Positions 15,986 to 24,804 of a stretch of DNA of 64,000 nt are shown piece by piece (the first letter of the stretch is position 1; the number at the start of each line of letters is the position of its first letter). Location of the stretch: positions 4,960,001-5,024,000 of the forward strand of contig NZ_RAPS01000001.1 in the NCBI RefSeq assembly GCF_003610255.1, written 5' to 3'. This DNA is from Streptomyces sp. TLI_171 (GTDB lineage Bacteria; Actinomycetota; Actinomycetes; Streptomycetales; Streptomycetaceae). The notes below the pieces were generated by a model, which saw only the letters and a list, made by a program, of their open reading frames with translations, ran no database searches and had not been told where the DNA came from. Made by a program: the position numbers and the translations under genes.

Positions 15986-16879
15986 ATGAGCGGGGGAACT
16001 CTTCTCGCGGAGCGCTTCGAGGCGCATCGGCCCAGGTTGCGGGCGGTGGCGTACCGGATGCTCGGCTCGCTGGGCGAGGCCGAGGACGCGGTGCAGGAGA
16101 CCTGGCTGCGGCTGGACCGGCACGCGGAGGAGGTCGACGCGGAGGTGGACAACCTCGGCGGCTGGCTGACCACGGTGGCGTCCCGGGTGTGCCTGAACGA
16201 GCTGCGCAGCCGGGACCGGCGGCGCGAGGACGCGCTGGACACCGAGGTGCCGGACCCGGTGCTGGCCGCGCCGGAGCGGGACGATCCGGAGGCGGCGGCG
16301 CTGCTGGGCGACCAGGTGGGGATGGCGCTGCAGGTGGTGCTGGGGACGCTGGGCCCGGCGGAGCGGCTGGCGTTCGTGCTGCACGACCTGTTCGCGGTGC
16401 CGTTCGAGGAGATCGCGCCGCTGCTGGAGAAGTCCCCGGCGGCGGTGCGGCAGGCGGCCAGCCGGGCCAGGAAGCGGGTGAAGGAGCGCGCGCCGGAGCC
16501 GGACCGCGACCCGCTGGCGCAGCGCACCGCGGTGGAGGCGTTCCTGGCGGCGTCCCGGGAGGGCGACTTCGAGGGCCTGGTGGCGGTGCTGGCCCCGGAC
16601 GCGGTGCTGCGCGCGGACGGCGGCGCGGCGATGGCGCAGCTGAGCAAGGTGATCCGCGGCGGCACGACGATCGCGTCCTCGGCGCAGGGCTTCCGGCACC
16701 TGGCCCCGTTCGGCCGCCTGGTGCTGGTGAACGGCGCCTACGGGGTGCTGACGGTCATCGACGGCAAGGCGGTGTCGGTGATGGCGTTCACCGTGGTGGG
16801 CGGCCGGGTGGCGCAGATCGACGTGCTGACCGATCCGGAGCGGCTGGCGACGCTGGACCTGACCGGGCTCGCGGCCTGA
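15986..16879 (+). CDS. ECF41-type RNA polymerase sigma factor with SnoaL-like C-terminal domain
   Basis: This 297-residue protein has sigma region 2 (VAYRMLGSLGEAEDAVQETWLR), region 4 (LAFVLHDLFAVPFEEIAPLLEKSPAAVRQAASRARKRV) and a C-terminal NTF2/SnoaL-like domain of about 110 residues. That third domain marks ECF41/SigJ-type sigma factors, where it tunes activity in place of an anti-sigma factor. DGGAAM resembles the family DGGGK motif, and TDPERL the NPDKL motif. AAAGGGA precedes the ATG. It is divergent from its probable target oxidoreductase. Confidence 0.88.
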   Translation: MSGGTLLAERFEAHRPRLRAVAYRMLGSLGEAEDAVQETWLRLDRHAEEVDAEVDNLGGWLTTVASRVCLNELRSRDRRREDALDTEVPDPVLAAPERDDPEAAALLGDQVGMALQVVLGTLGPAERLAFVLHDLFAVPFEEIAPLLEKSPAAVRQAASRARKRVKERAPEPDRDPLAQRTAVEAFLAASREGDFEGLVAVLAPDAVLRADGGAAMAQLSKVIRGGTTIASSAQGFRHLAPFGRLVLVNGAYGVLTVIDGKAVSVMAFTVVGGRVAQIDVLTDPERLATLDLTGLAA

Positions 16880-16886
16880 CGGAGGG

Positions 16887-17561
16887 TCAGCGCAGCAGGC
16901 CCGGGAGGGGGCCGAGCAGCAGCGTGGTGAAGCGGCGGATCCAGTCCGCGGTGACGGGTTCGCCGCTCACCAGCAGCCGGTGCTCGACGGTGCCGGCGAT
17001 GGTGTCGAAGATGATGTCGATCTCCTCGTCGGCGGCGGCCGGGTCCCGGTCGGGGTCCATCTCGCCGCGGGCCTGCGCGTTGGCCCGGCCGAGCTGGACC
17101 AGCACCTTCTGCGGCTCGACGATCCGCTCCCGGATCCGGCGGCGCAGTTGCGGGTCGCGGGAGCCCTCGGCGAACAGCGCGAGCAGCGCGGCCTGGGTCT
17201 CGGGCAGCGAGAGCAGCTCGGCGAACCGGGCGACCACGGCCTCGATGTCGGCCTGCAGGCTGCCGCGGTCGGCGCACTCCAGCTGGTCGAACAGGCTGGC
17301 GATGGCGTCGACGACGAGCTCGCTCTTGGACGGCCAGCGGCGGTACAGGGTGGTCTTGGCGACGCCGGCGCGCTGCGCGACGTCACCCATGGTGAGCCCG
17401 CCCCAGCCGAGTTCGGCGAGCGCCTCGCGGGTGGCCTCCAGGATGGCCTGGTCGGCGGCGGCGCTGCGGGGGCGGCCCTTGCCGCGGGCGGGCGGCGCGT
17501 CCTCCACCGGCCCGGCCGACGGGTCCCGGTGCTCGGCGGGCTGCCGGGTGGTGGGGGCCAC
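16887..17561 (-). CDS. TetR/AcrR-family transcriptional regulator
   Basis: This 224-residue protein has an N-terminal tail rich in Pro/Arg, then a TetR DNA-binding domain (AILEATREALAELGWGGLTMGDVAQRAGVAKTTLYRRWPSKSELV, about 39-83). A helical ligand domain follows that is typical of the TetR_C_11-like group. The GTG start is preceded by AGGAGG. It converges on the ECF sigma gene with 7 bp between stops. A TTACT-n4-AGTAA palindrome upstream suggests autoregulation. The ligand and targets are unknown. Confidence 0.87.
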   Translation of the reverse strand: MAPTTRQPAEHRDPSAGPVEDAPPARGKGRPRSAAADQAILEATREALAELGWGGLTMGDVAQRAGVAKTTLYRRWPSKSELVVDAIASLFDQLECADRGSLQADIEAVVARFAELLSLPETQAALLALFAEGSRDPQLRRRIRERIVEPQKVLVQLGRANAQARGEMDPDRDPAAADEEIDIIFDTIAGTVEHRLLVSGEPVTADWIRRFTTLLLGPLPGLLR

Positions 17562-17899
17562 CGCGCCTCCTGGCTTGTTTACTCAGAAGTAACTTGTTCG
17601 CCCCACGGTAGCGACCCGCCACCCCCTCCGGCACCCGGCGCGCGGGCGAAAGTGGGGCAGCTCACGCTCCCGGACGGGGGTGGGGGCTTGCGGGGGGAGC
17701 CCGGGAGACAGATACGCTACGACCAGTAGCGAAAGAGCGACAACCTTCGCGCCCTGCCCTCCGGGATCGGGCGGGCGCGCGACGCGGATGGGGATCCGCG
17801 TCCACGGTTCGGGCTCCGCCGGGGGAGGCGGGCGGCTCGCGCCGGTCTTTTCCGGGCGGATGGCGTCCGGCACCGGCTCCGACGGGGGAGGATAGAGCC
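17562..17899. other. Intergenic region between TetR and thioredoxin genes
   Basis: This 338-bp divergent region holds two palindromes: TTACT-CAGA-AGTAA (17579-17592), just upstream of the TetR ribosome site, and CGCTAC-GACCA-GTAGCG (17715-17731). The first is a likely TetR operator. The second lies 170 bp upstream of the thioredoxin gene and could be a promoter element. No gene is supported. Confidence 0.5.
17579..17592. promoter_or_regulatory. Probable TetR autoregulatory operator
   Basis: The palindrome TTACT-CAGA-AGTAA lies 18 bp upstream of the TetR GTG start, between the presumed promoter and the AGGAGG site. Position and symmetry fit TetR-family binding. Confidence 0.5.
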
Positions 17900-18886
17900 A
17901 TGCAGTCACGGAATTCGCGTCTCAACAGCTCCGCCCTGCGCGGTGCGGTGGACCTCGCCGCGGTGAAGGCGGCCGGAGAGGCCGCCCAGAAGGCCGAGCA
18001 GACCCGGGCCGAGCGGGCCCGGCAGGCGGCGTCGGGCGACGGCCCGGCGCTCGCGGACTACCCCCTGGTACTGGACGTCACCGAGGAGACCTTCGAGTCC
18101 GAGGTGGTCCAGCGCTCGGCCGAGGTCCCGGTGGTGGTGGACTTCTGGGCCGAGTGGTGCGGCCCGTGCAAGCAGCTCAGTCCGATCCTGGAGCGCCTCG
18201 CCGAGGAGTACGCCGGCCGGATCGTGCTGGCCAAGATCGACGTCGACGCCAACCAGCTGATCGCCCAGCAGTTCGGCATCCAGGGCATCCCGGCCGTGAT
18301 GGCCGTGGTGGCGGGCCAGCTGGTGCCGCTGTTCCAGGGCGCCGAGAGCGAGGCCAACGTCCGCAAGATCCTGGACCAGCTGATCGCGGTGGCCGAGCAG
18401 CGCTTCGGCATCGTCGGCGGGGCCGCCGGCGGCGCGGTCGGCGAGGGCGCCGAGGCGGCGCCCCGGGTGCCGGTCGACCCGGAGCTGGAGGCCGCGCACG
18501 ACGCGCTGGACCGGGGCGACCTGGACGGCGCGGTGCTGGCGTACCAGGCCGTGCTGAGCGACCGGCCGGGCCACGTCGAGGCGAAGCTGGGCCTGGCGCA
18601 GGCGCAGCTGCTGCAGCGGGTGGAGAAGCTCGACCCGCAGCGGGTGCGGGCGGACGCGGCGGCCGACCCGAAGGACGTGCCGGCGCAGCTGCGGGCGGCG
18701 GACCTGGACCTGGTCGGCGGGCACGTCGAGGACGCCTTCGGGCGGCTGGTGGACACCGTCGCCAAGACCTTCGGCGACGACCGGGACGCCGCGCGGCTGC
18801 GGCTGCTGGAGCTGTTCGAGGTGATCGGTCCGGAGGACCCGCGCACCGTGGCGGCCCGTCAGGCGCTGGCCCGGGTGCTGTTCTGA
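17900..18886 (+). CDS. CnoX/YbbN-like thioredoxin with TPR C-terminus
   Basis: This 328-residue protein starts with an Ala/Arg/Glu-rich helix (about 1-45). A thioredoxin domain follows with intact active site W86-C-G-P-C90, then an Ala/Gly-rich linker and TPR-like helices (AHDALDRGDLDGAVLAYQAVLSDRPGHVEAKLGLAQAQL). This is the YbbN/CnoX architecture of chaperone-thioredoxins (chaperedoxins), which protect substrates of GroEL/DnaK from oxidation. Unlike the E. coli protein it keeps both cysteines, so it may also reduce disulfides. The ATG follows GGAGGA. Confidence 0.9.
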   Translation: MQSRNSRLNSSALRGAVDLAAVKAAGEAAQKAEQTRAERARQAASGDGPALADYPLVLDVTEETFESEVVQRSAEVPVVVDFWAEWCGPCKQLSPILERLAEEYAGRIVLAKIDVDANQLIAQQFGIQGIPAVMAVVAGQLVPLFQGAESEANVRKILDQLIAVAEQRFGIVGGAAGGAVGEGAEAAPRVPVDPELEAAHDALDRGDLDGAVLAYQAVLSDRPGHVEAKLGLAQAQLLQRVEKLDPQRVRADAAADPKDVPAQLRAADLDLVGGHVEDAFGRLVDTVAKTFGDDRDAARLRLLELFEVIGPEDPRTVAARQALARVLF

Positions 18887-19449
18887 CGGCTGTTCCGGCG
18901 GCACTCGGTGACACCTCGGATGACCTGCGGTGTCGTCGGTGATTTGACGACTTTCACGGGTAATCCGGGCACGTTTACCAAATCTTGATAACACCCCTTC
19001 TTCGTCACTCCAGGTGACGAAGAAGGGGTGTTCGCTGTTATTTTCCCGGGTTTCGGTCGGCCCGACACCGCCCCGTGGTGACGATCCGTAGTGGAGCCTT
19101 CGATTCCATGATCGACGGTGTTCACTGTTGGATTACCCGTCAGTAACGGACCTCTTGTGCTCAGCCCGGGATTCGACAACGATCGGCGACGCCCGGTCCC
19201 TCGGCAACGAGGGTCCCCACCGGGTGAGGGCAGGGGGGTAACCGCAGATCCCACGCGGCGGTTCCTGGCCTCCACGGTCGCGCAGCCCGCGCGGTCGCAC
19301 GGTTGTCGCTCGGGGGTGATCGCCGAACGCCGTCCCCACGGCGCGGCGCTCTCCGCTACCGAGGACGTAGCTCTCTCCCATCCCGGGCCGGACCATGTGC
19401 GGGACGCACCGGAACGGCCGGAGATGTACGTCCTAGAAGGAGGACTCGC
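18887..19449. other. Gene-free region with a strong terminator and a long leader
   Basis: These 563 bp hold the terminator at 18990-19032 and about 417 bp before the DUF6230 start. The second part includes a small hairpin, CCCTCG-GCAA-CGAGGG (19198-19213), with a GNRA-type tetraloop. No convincing open frame and no riboswitch consensus were recognised, but the long leader could be structured. Confidence 0.5.
18990..19032 (+). terminator. Strong 19-bp stem terminator after thioredoxin gene
   Basis: A perfect 19-bp stem (arms AACACCCCTTCTTCGTCAC and GTGACGAAGAAGGGGTGTT) with a 5-nt loop is followed by a T-rich stretch (TGTTATTTT). It is the clearest intrinsic terminator in the window and should work in both directions. 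Confidence 0.9.
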
Positions 19450-20094
19450 ATGTCCCAGTCTTACGGCAAGACCCGCTGGAAGCGCTTCGCCCTGGTGATG
19501 GTGCCCAGCGTCGCGGCCACCGCCGCGATCGGTGTCTCCCTGGCCAACTCCGCGCTGGCGGCCTCGTTCTCGGTCTCCGGCCAGCAGTTCAAGGTCACCG
19601 TGCAGGACCTCCAGGGCGAGGGCTTCTCGCAGTTCGGCGGCGTCGACGTCGAGAAGAACGGCACCCCGCACCCGGTCGCCATCTCGTCCTTCGACCACGC
19701 CAAGCTGCAGAACCTCTGCCAGTCGGTCGTCACCGACCTCGGCCCGCTCGGCAAGTGGACCCTGGTCCTGAACGCCGGCAACAGCTCGGACGACGCCAAG
19801 AAGGTCGACGCCCAGCAGCTGCTGATCGACATGACCCAGCTGAACGCCGACGCCGAGTTCAAGAACATCAACATCGGCCAGGACGCCGGCACCCTGCAGG
19901 GTTCTGCGGTCGACAAGCTCAAGAACGACGGCGGCAAGCTGCCGACCGGCGCCCAGGGCTTCGCCCAGCACGCCGAGTCCGCTCACCTCACCGGTGTCCA
20001 GCAGACCGCCTGGGCCACCTCGGCCGGCACCTTCACGCTCCCGGGCCTGAAGCTGAACATCAACCAGGGCACCGACAGCGAGTGCTACAAGTAG
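19450..20094 (+). CDS. DUF6230 secreted/cell-surface protein
   Basis: This 214-residue protein has a twin-arginine-poor signal-like N-terminus (KRFALVMVPSVAATAAIGVSLANSALA, cut near residue 37) and a mature beta-rich domain with two cysteines (LCQSVV and the C-terminal ECYK). It matches DUF6230, which is annotated in older genomes as cholesterol esterase without good support. A perfect GAAGGAGG site precedes the ATG. It is the first gene of a three-gene group with DUF6114 and another secreted protein. The function is unknown. Confidence 0.8.
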   Translation: MSQSYGKTRWKRFALVMVPSVAATAAIGVSLANSALAASFSVSGQQFKVTVQDLQGEGFSQFGGVDVEKNGTPHPVAISSFDHAKLQNLCQSVVTDLGPLGKWTLVLNAGNSSDDAKKVDAQQLLIDMTQLNADAEFKNINIGQDAGTLQGSAVDKLKNDGGKLPTGAQGFAQHAESAHLTGVQQTAWATSAGTFTLPGLKLNINQGTDSECYK

Positions 20095-20241
20095 TCCGCT
20101 CCTGAGGGCCCGTCGACCGGGCCCGACGGCGGACCAGTTGGTCCGAGGGGGCGGACGCGCGCCGCCCCCTCGTCACCGCTCCCCGGGCGACCCCGGGGCC
20201 ATCCGTCTTTCCCCTCGGACCCACCATCGAGGAGTCGCACC

Positions 20242-20778
20242 ATGTCCAGCGCAACCGTCGAGGCCTGGCCCGAGGGCCCGGTCGGCTTCGTCAGCCGCGT
20301 CCGATGGGGGTTCCGCGCCTGGCGGCGCACCCGGCCCTTCTGGGGTGGCCTGCTGGCCATGATTGCCGGCCTCCCGATCCTCTACTTCCCGTACGCGCAC
20401 CTCAGCCTGGGCGGGCTCACGGTGGCGATGTCCACCACGGCCGGCGCCGGCTCGCTGATCATCGGCCTGCTGATGATCGCGCTCGGCCTGACCGCCTGGT
20501 TCCAGCCGCTGGTGCGGATCTTCTGCGGCGTCGCGACCACCATCCTGGCGCTGATCTCCATTCCGGTCTCCAACCTGGGCGGCTTCGGCCTGGGCCTGAT
20601 CCCGGGTCTGATCGCCGGCGGCCTGCTGGTGTCCTGGGCGCCGCTGCAGGCGCCGGTCGCCGTCGCCGAGGAGACCGTCGCCGAACCGGCCGGGACGTTC
20701 GCCGAGCAGCCCGCCGCCGAGCAGCCCCTGGAGTACGGAGCGGCCCCGACGCAGCCCGCCGAGGAGGAGCAGCGGTGA
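20242..20778 (+). CDS. DUF6114 membrane protein
   Basis: This 178-residue protein has a cytoplasmic start (WRRTRPFWGG) and four hydrophobic helices between about residues 34 and 132. A Glu/Pro/Ala-rich C-terminal tail follows. It matches DUF6114, which regularly accompanies DUF6230. GAGGAG precedes the ATG. The stop overlaps the next GTG (GTGA). It probably anchors or exports its two secreted neighbours, which is inference. Confidence 0.8.
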   Translation: MSSATVEAWPEGPVGFVSRVRWGFRAWRRTRPFWGGLLAMIAGLPILYFPYAHLSLGGLTVAMSTTAGAGSLIIGLLMIALGLTAWFQPLVRIFCGVATTILALISIPVSNLGGFGLGLIPGLIAGGLLVSWAPLQAPVAVAEETVAEPAGTFAEQPAAEQPLEYGAAPTQPAEEEQR

Positions 20779-21977
20779 CCGAGTCCGAGAAGCCGACCGT
20801 CACCGGCCCGCGGCACGCGGCGCCCCGGGAGGGTGTCGGTGCCCGGCTGCGCGGGCGGGCGCTGGCGATGGCGGCGGTGCCGACCGCGCTGCTGGTCGGC
20901 GCGGCCTACGCGCCGACCCTCGCCGTGGCTGCCGACCCGCAGGCCGGCGCGTGCGCCAGCAGCCCGGACACCGTGCTCAAGGAGACGCCCGTCCCGAAGA
21001 GCGAGATCAAGGTGCTGCCGGACTCCTCGGTGAGCCAGGCGGAGGCCGCCGCCTCCGGGCAGGCGCCCGCGGGCAGCGCCGCCGCGGTGCCCGCGGTGTT
21101 CACCGGCTCCACCACCGCGGGCACCGCCGTGTACACCGCGCCGAACTCCGGTGCGGCGCCCTCGGTGCAGCAGGCCGGGGTGATCGACGACCTGTGGAAC
21201 AACCTGATCCACCCGGGCTCCGCCGCGACGCCGACCCCCACGCCGACCGCCAAGGCCGAGACCTCCGCGAGCCCGTCCACCGCCGCGACGCCCTCGGCCG
21301 CGCCGTCCCCGTCCACCGCCGGACGGGCCGCCGCCACGCCCTCGGCGACGCCGAAGGCCCCGGCCTCCTCCGCGCCCGCCACCACCCCGAAGGCGGCCGG
21401 TTCGCCGTCGCCGTCCGCGTCCGCCTCGGCCGACCCGAACTGCCTGGTGAGCACCAAGGGCCTGGCCGCGAAGGCCGCGCCCTCGGGCCACGTGGTGCCG
21501 GACCAGAACTGGGTGCTGCACTCGACCAAGCTGGCGCTGCACGGCTCGGTGTTCAACGGCGTCTACGACGTGACCACGGAGAGCGGCACCAAGCGGGTGC
21601 TGAAGTTCACCACCGCCAGCGTCGACATCGAGAACCTGGACATGTCGACCATCCAGATCCCGGGGCTGACCTTCCACGTGAAGAGCCGCGAGGGATCGAC
21701 CTCGACCATGCGCAACGGCCCGATCACCATGTACGTGGAGAGCCTGTCGGGCCACCTCGCGGCGGTCTACGGCCTGCCGATACCGATCGACCTGGGCCCG
21801 ATCACGCTGACCCCGGACACCCTGCCCAAGTGGCTGTGGGACCTGCTGGGCGCCGTGCCGATTCCGCTGGACCTCACCCTGAACGACGCCAAGGCGGTGC
21901 AGGCGGGCCAGTTCGGTGGCGACCTGAAGATCCCGGGCATGCGGTTGTTCAACGACGAGACGCCCTACGACGGCTGA
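20775..21977 (+). CDS. Secreted protein with Ala/Pro/Thr/Ser-rich linker, partner of DUF6114
   Basis: This 400-residue protein has an N-terminal membrane/signal segment (ALAMAAVPTALLVGAAYAPTLAVAADP, about 31-57). A low-complexity wall-spanning linker follows (about 145-220, rich in ATPTPT, SPS and AAT), then a folded C-terminal domain of about 180 residues ending LFNDETPYDG. The GTG start is set by overlap with the DUF6114 stop; the longer upstream frame is a shadow. I do not recognise the C-terminal domain. The architecture suits an extracellular, wall-traversing protein. Confidence 0.7.
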   Translation: MTESEKPTVTGPRHAAPREGVGARLRGRALAMAAVPTALLVGAAYAPTLAVAADPQAGACASSPDTVLKETPVPKSEIKVLPDSSVSQAEAAASGQAPAGSAAAVPAVFTGSTTAGTAVYTAPNSGAAPSVQQAGVIDDLWNNLIHPGSAATPTPTPTAKAETSASPSTAATPSAAPSPSTAGRAAATPSATPKAPASSAPATTPKAAGSPSPSASASADPNCLVSTKGLAAKAAPSGHVVPDQNWVLHSTKLALHGSVFNGVYDVTTESGTKRVLKFTTASVDIENLDMSTIQIPGLTFHVKSREGSTSTMRNGPITMYVESLSGHLAAVYGLPIPIDLGPITLTPDTLPKWLWDLLGAVPIPLDLTLNDAKAVQAGQFGGDLKIPGMRLFNDETPYDG

Positions 21978-21994
21978 CGACGCCGTAGGTACGA

Positions 21995-22039
21995 ACGCCG
22001 CAGGGCGGGACCCGGTCCTCGGGTCCCGCCCTGCGGCGT
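21995..22039. terminator. Bidirectional terminator between secreted-protein operon and pyk
   Basis: A 20-bp perfect stem (arms beginning ACGCCGCAGGGCGGG and ending CCCGCCCTGCGGCGT) with a 5-nt loop lies between convergent stops at 21977 and 22053. Confidence 0.88.
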
Positions 22040-22052
22040 CGTTACCGGGTGC

Positions 22053-23483
22053 TCAGCTCTCGGAGCGGGCGCCCAGGTGGTGGACCTGCACCATGTTGGT
22101 GGTGCCGGGAATGCCGACCGGCACGCCGGCCGTGACGATCACGGTGTCGCCCTCGGCGAGGCGGCCCATCTTCAGCAGCTCGCGGTCGACCTGCTCGACC
22201 ATCTCGTCGGTGGTGGCCACCTGCTCCGAGACGTACGCCTCGACGCCCCAGCTCAGCGAGAGCTGGTTGCGGGTGGCGACGTCCGGGGTGAAGGCGATCA
22301 CCGGGATCGGCGAGCGGTAGCGGGACAGCCGGCGGGCGGTGTCACCGGACTTGGTGAACGCGACCAGCGCCTTGCCGTCGAGGAAGTCGCCCAGCTCGCA
22401 CGCGGCGCGGGCGACCGAGCCGCCCTGGGTGCGCGGCTTGCGGCCCGGGTTGAGCGGCTGGAGGCCCTGCGAGAGCAGCTCCTCCTCGGCCTTCTCGGCG
22501 ATCCTGCTCATGGTCTTGACGGTCTCGACCGGGTACTTGCCGACCGAGGACTCGGCGGACAGCATGACCGCGTCCGTGCCGTCCAGGATGGCGTTGGCGA
22601 CGTCGGAGACCTCGGCGCGGGTCGGGCGCGAGGCGTGGATCATCGACTCCATCATCTGGGTGGCGACGATGACCGGCTTCGCGTTCCGGCGGGCCAGGGT
22701 GACCAGCTGCTTCTGGACCAGCGGCACCTTCTCCAGCGGGTACTCCACGGCGAGGTCGCCGCGGGCCACCATGATCGCGTCGAAGGCGAGGACGATCTCC
22801 TCCATCGCCTCGACGGCCTGCGGCTTCTCGATCTTGGCGATGACCGGCACACGAATGCCGACCTCGTCCATGACCTTGTGCACGTCGTCGATGTCCGCGG
22901 CGTTGCGGACGAACGACAGCGCGACCATGTCGACGCCCAGCTGCAGGGCGAAGCGCAGGTCGTCCTTGTCCTTCTCGGACAGCGCGGGCACGTTGACGGC
23001 CGCGCCGGGCAGGTTGATGCCCTTGTTGTTGGAGAGGACGCCGCCCTCGACCACGACGGTCTTCACCCGCGGGCCGTCGACGCTGACGACCTCCAGGGCG
23101 ATGACGCCGTCGTTGATCAGGATCGGGTCGCCGGGCCGCACGTCGCCGGGCAGGCCCTTGTAGGTGGTGCCGCAGATGTGCTGGTCACCGGGAACGTCTT
23201 CGGTGGTGATGGTGAACGTGTCGCCGTTGTCAACGGTCACCGGTCCGTTGGCGAAGGTCGCCAGTCGGATCTTGGGGCCCTGCAGGTCGGCCAGTACACC
23301 GATGGTGCGGCCGGTGTCCTCCGAGACCTGGCGGACCCGGCGGTACCGGTCCTCGTGCTCGGCGTGGGAGCCGTGGCTCATGTTGAGGCGGGCGACGTTC
23401 ATGCCCGCTTCGACGATGGCCTTCAGCTGTTCGTAGGAGTCCGTCGCGGGACCCAGGGTGCAGACAATTTTCGCTCGGCGCAT
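22053..23483 (-). CDS. pyk: Pyruvate kinase
   Basis: This 476-residue protein converts phosphoenolpyruvate and ADP to pyruvate and ATP. It begins MRRAKIVCTLGPATDS and shows the classical signature IAKIEKPQAVEAMEEI, MVARGDLAVEYPLEKVP and ATQMMESMI. The C-terminal allosteric domain ends near TTNMVQVHHLG. It is full length. A TAGACT hexamer ends 7 nt before the ATG, with no clear ribosome site, so a leaderless start is possible. It lies just downstream of ackA-pta on the same strand. Confidence 0.97.
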   Translation of the reverse strand: MRRAKIVCTLGPATDSYEQLKAIVEAGMNVARLNMSHGSHAEHEDRYRRVRQVSEDTGRTIGVLADLQGPKIRLATFANGPVTVDNGDTFTITTEDVPGDQHICGTTYKGLPGDVRPGDPILINDGVIALEVVSVDGPRVKTVVVEGGVLSNNKGINLPGAAVNVPALSEKDKDDLRFALQLGVDMVALSFVRNAADIDDVHKVMDEVGIRVPVIAKIEKPQAVEAMEEIVLAFDAIMVARGDLAVEYPLEKVPLVQKQLVTLARRNAKPVIVATQMMESMIHASRPTRAEVSDVANAILDGTDAVMLSAESSVGKYPVETVKTMSRIAEKAEEELLSQGLQPLNPGRKPRTQGGSVARAACELGDFLDGKALVAFTKSGDTARRLSRYRSPIPVIAFTPDVATRNQLSLSWGVEAYVSEQVATTDEMVEQVDRELLKMGRLAEGDTVIVTAGVPVGIPGTTNMVQVHHLGARSES

Positions 23484-23595
23484 ATCCGTCAGTCTATCCG
23501 TTCGTGTTATCGGTACATTCAGCTCGAATCGTCAGATATCGCCAACGAACATTCCGAGGGGTGGGATACTGACGAGTAGTCATCCCGCGCGGGGT

Positions 23596-24804
23596 CTACA
23601 CCTCGTGGACCAGCGCGAACGTCTGCTGGGCGATCTCCAGTTCCTCGTCGGTGGGCACCACGGCCACGGTGACCCGCGCGTACGACGGCGAGACCACCCG
23701 CGCGTCCCGGGAGCGCACCGCGTTCAGCTCCGGATCGACCGAGATCCCCAGTTCCTCCAGATTGGCACAGACCGCGGCCCGCACCTCGGAGGAGTTCTCC
23801 CCGACGCCCGCGGTGAACGCCACCGCGTCCACCCGCCCGAGCACCGCGTAGTAGCCGCCCAGGTAGCGGCGGATCCGGTGCACGTAGGTGTCGAAGGCCA
23901 ACTTGGCGTCCGCGTCGCCCTCCTGGGCCCGCCGCCAGACCTCGCGCATGTCGTTGTCCCCGCACAGGCCGAGCAGGCCGCTGCGCCGGTTCAGCAGGTC
24001 GTCGATCTGATCGATCGTCATCCCGCCCACCCGGTGCAGGTGGAACACCAGGCCCGGGTCCACGTCGCCGGAGCGGGTGCCCATCACCAGGCCCTCCAGC
24101 GGGGTCAGCCCCATCGAAGTCTCCACGCACACCCCGCCCGCCACCGCGGAGGCCGAGGCGCCGTTGCCCAGGTGCAGCACGATCACGTTCAGCTCCGCCG
24201 GGTCCCGCCCCAGCAGCCGGGCGGTGGCCCGCGAGACGTACTGGTGCGAGGTGCCGTGGAAGCCGTAGCGGCGCACCCGGTGCTCGTCGGCGGTCTGCCG
24301 GTCGATCGCGTACCGGGCCGCGTGCTCGGGCAGCGTGGCGTGGAAGGCGGTGTCGAACACCGCGACCTGCGGCAGGTCGGGGCGCAGCGCGCGGGCCACC
24401 TCGATCCCGGTGATGTTCGCCGGGTTGTGCAGCGGCGCGACCGGGATCAGCCGGCGGATCTCCGCCAGCACCGCGTCGGTGATCAGCGTCGGCCGGGTGA
24501 AGCGCAGCCCGCCGTGCACCACCCGGTGGCCGATCGCCGCCAGCTCCCGCGAGTCCAGGCCCATCCGGTCGGCGGCCAGCTCCTCGGCGACCGCCTTCAG
24601 CGCCGCGCCGTGGTCGGCGACGACCTGCAGCGTCTCGCGCGGCTCCCCGACCAGCGGCACGTGCAGCAGCCGGCCGCCGCCGGCCTCGCCGATCCGCTCC
24701 ACCAGGCCGGACGCCAGCTTGGCGCCGTCCAGCATGTCGATCAGCTGGTACTTCACCGAGGAGGACCCGGCGTTCAGCACCAGGACTCGGGTACCGGTGG
24801 TCAC
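23596..24804 (-). CDS. ackA: Acetate kinase
   Basis: This 402-residue ASKHA-fold kinase makes ATP and acetate from acetyl phosphate. Signatures are VLNAGSSSVKY near the N-terminus, the YGFHGTSHQYVS loop, HLGNGAS and FTAGVGENS. The GTG start overlaps the pta stop (GTGA), so the two genes are coupled. Together with Pta it forms the acetate overflow/assimilation route. The longer open frame upstream is a shadow of pta. Confidence 0.97.
   Translation of the reverse strand: MTTGTRVLVLNAGSSSVKYQLIDMLDGAKLASGLVERIGEAGGGRLLHVPLVGEPRETLQVVADHGAALKAVAEELAADRMGLDSRELAAIGHRVVHGGLRFTRPTLITDAVLAEIRRLIPVAPLHNPANITGIEVARALRPDLPQVAVFDTAFHATLPEHAARYAIDRQTADEHRVRRYGFHGTSHQYVSRATARLLGRDPAELNVIVLHLGNGASASAVAGGVCVETSMGLTPLEGLVMGTRSGDVDPGLVFHLHRVGGMTIDQIDDLLNRRSGLLGLCGDNDMREVWRRAQEGDADAKLAFDTYVHRIRRYLGGYYAVLGRVDAVAFTAGVGENSSEVRAAVCANLEELGISVDPELNAVRSRDARVVSPSYARVTVAVVPTDEELEIAQQTFALVHEV

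Noticed and set aside
13084..16665. 1193-codon minus-strand open frame spanning icmA to the sigma gene
   Set aside because: It runs through the oxidoreductase frame and is antisense to icmA and the sigma gene. Only the 15126-15893 part, in its own frame, is a real gene.
19190..19290. Possible c-di-AMP (ydaO) or other riboswitch upstream of the DUF6230 gene
   Set aside because: A GNRA hairpin and GGGTGAGGG-like strings are present, but the conserved ydaO core could not be matched. An Infernal search would decide.
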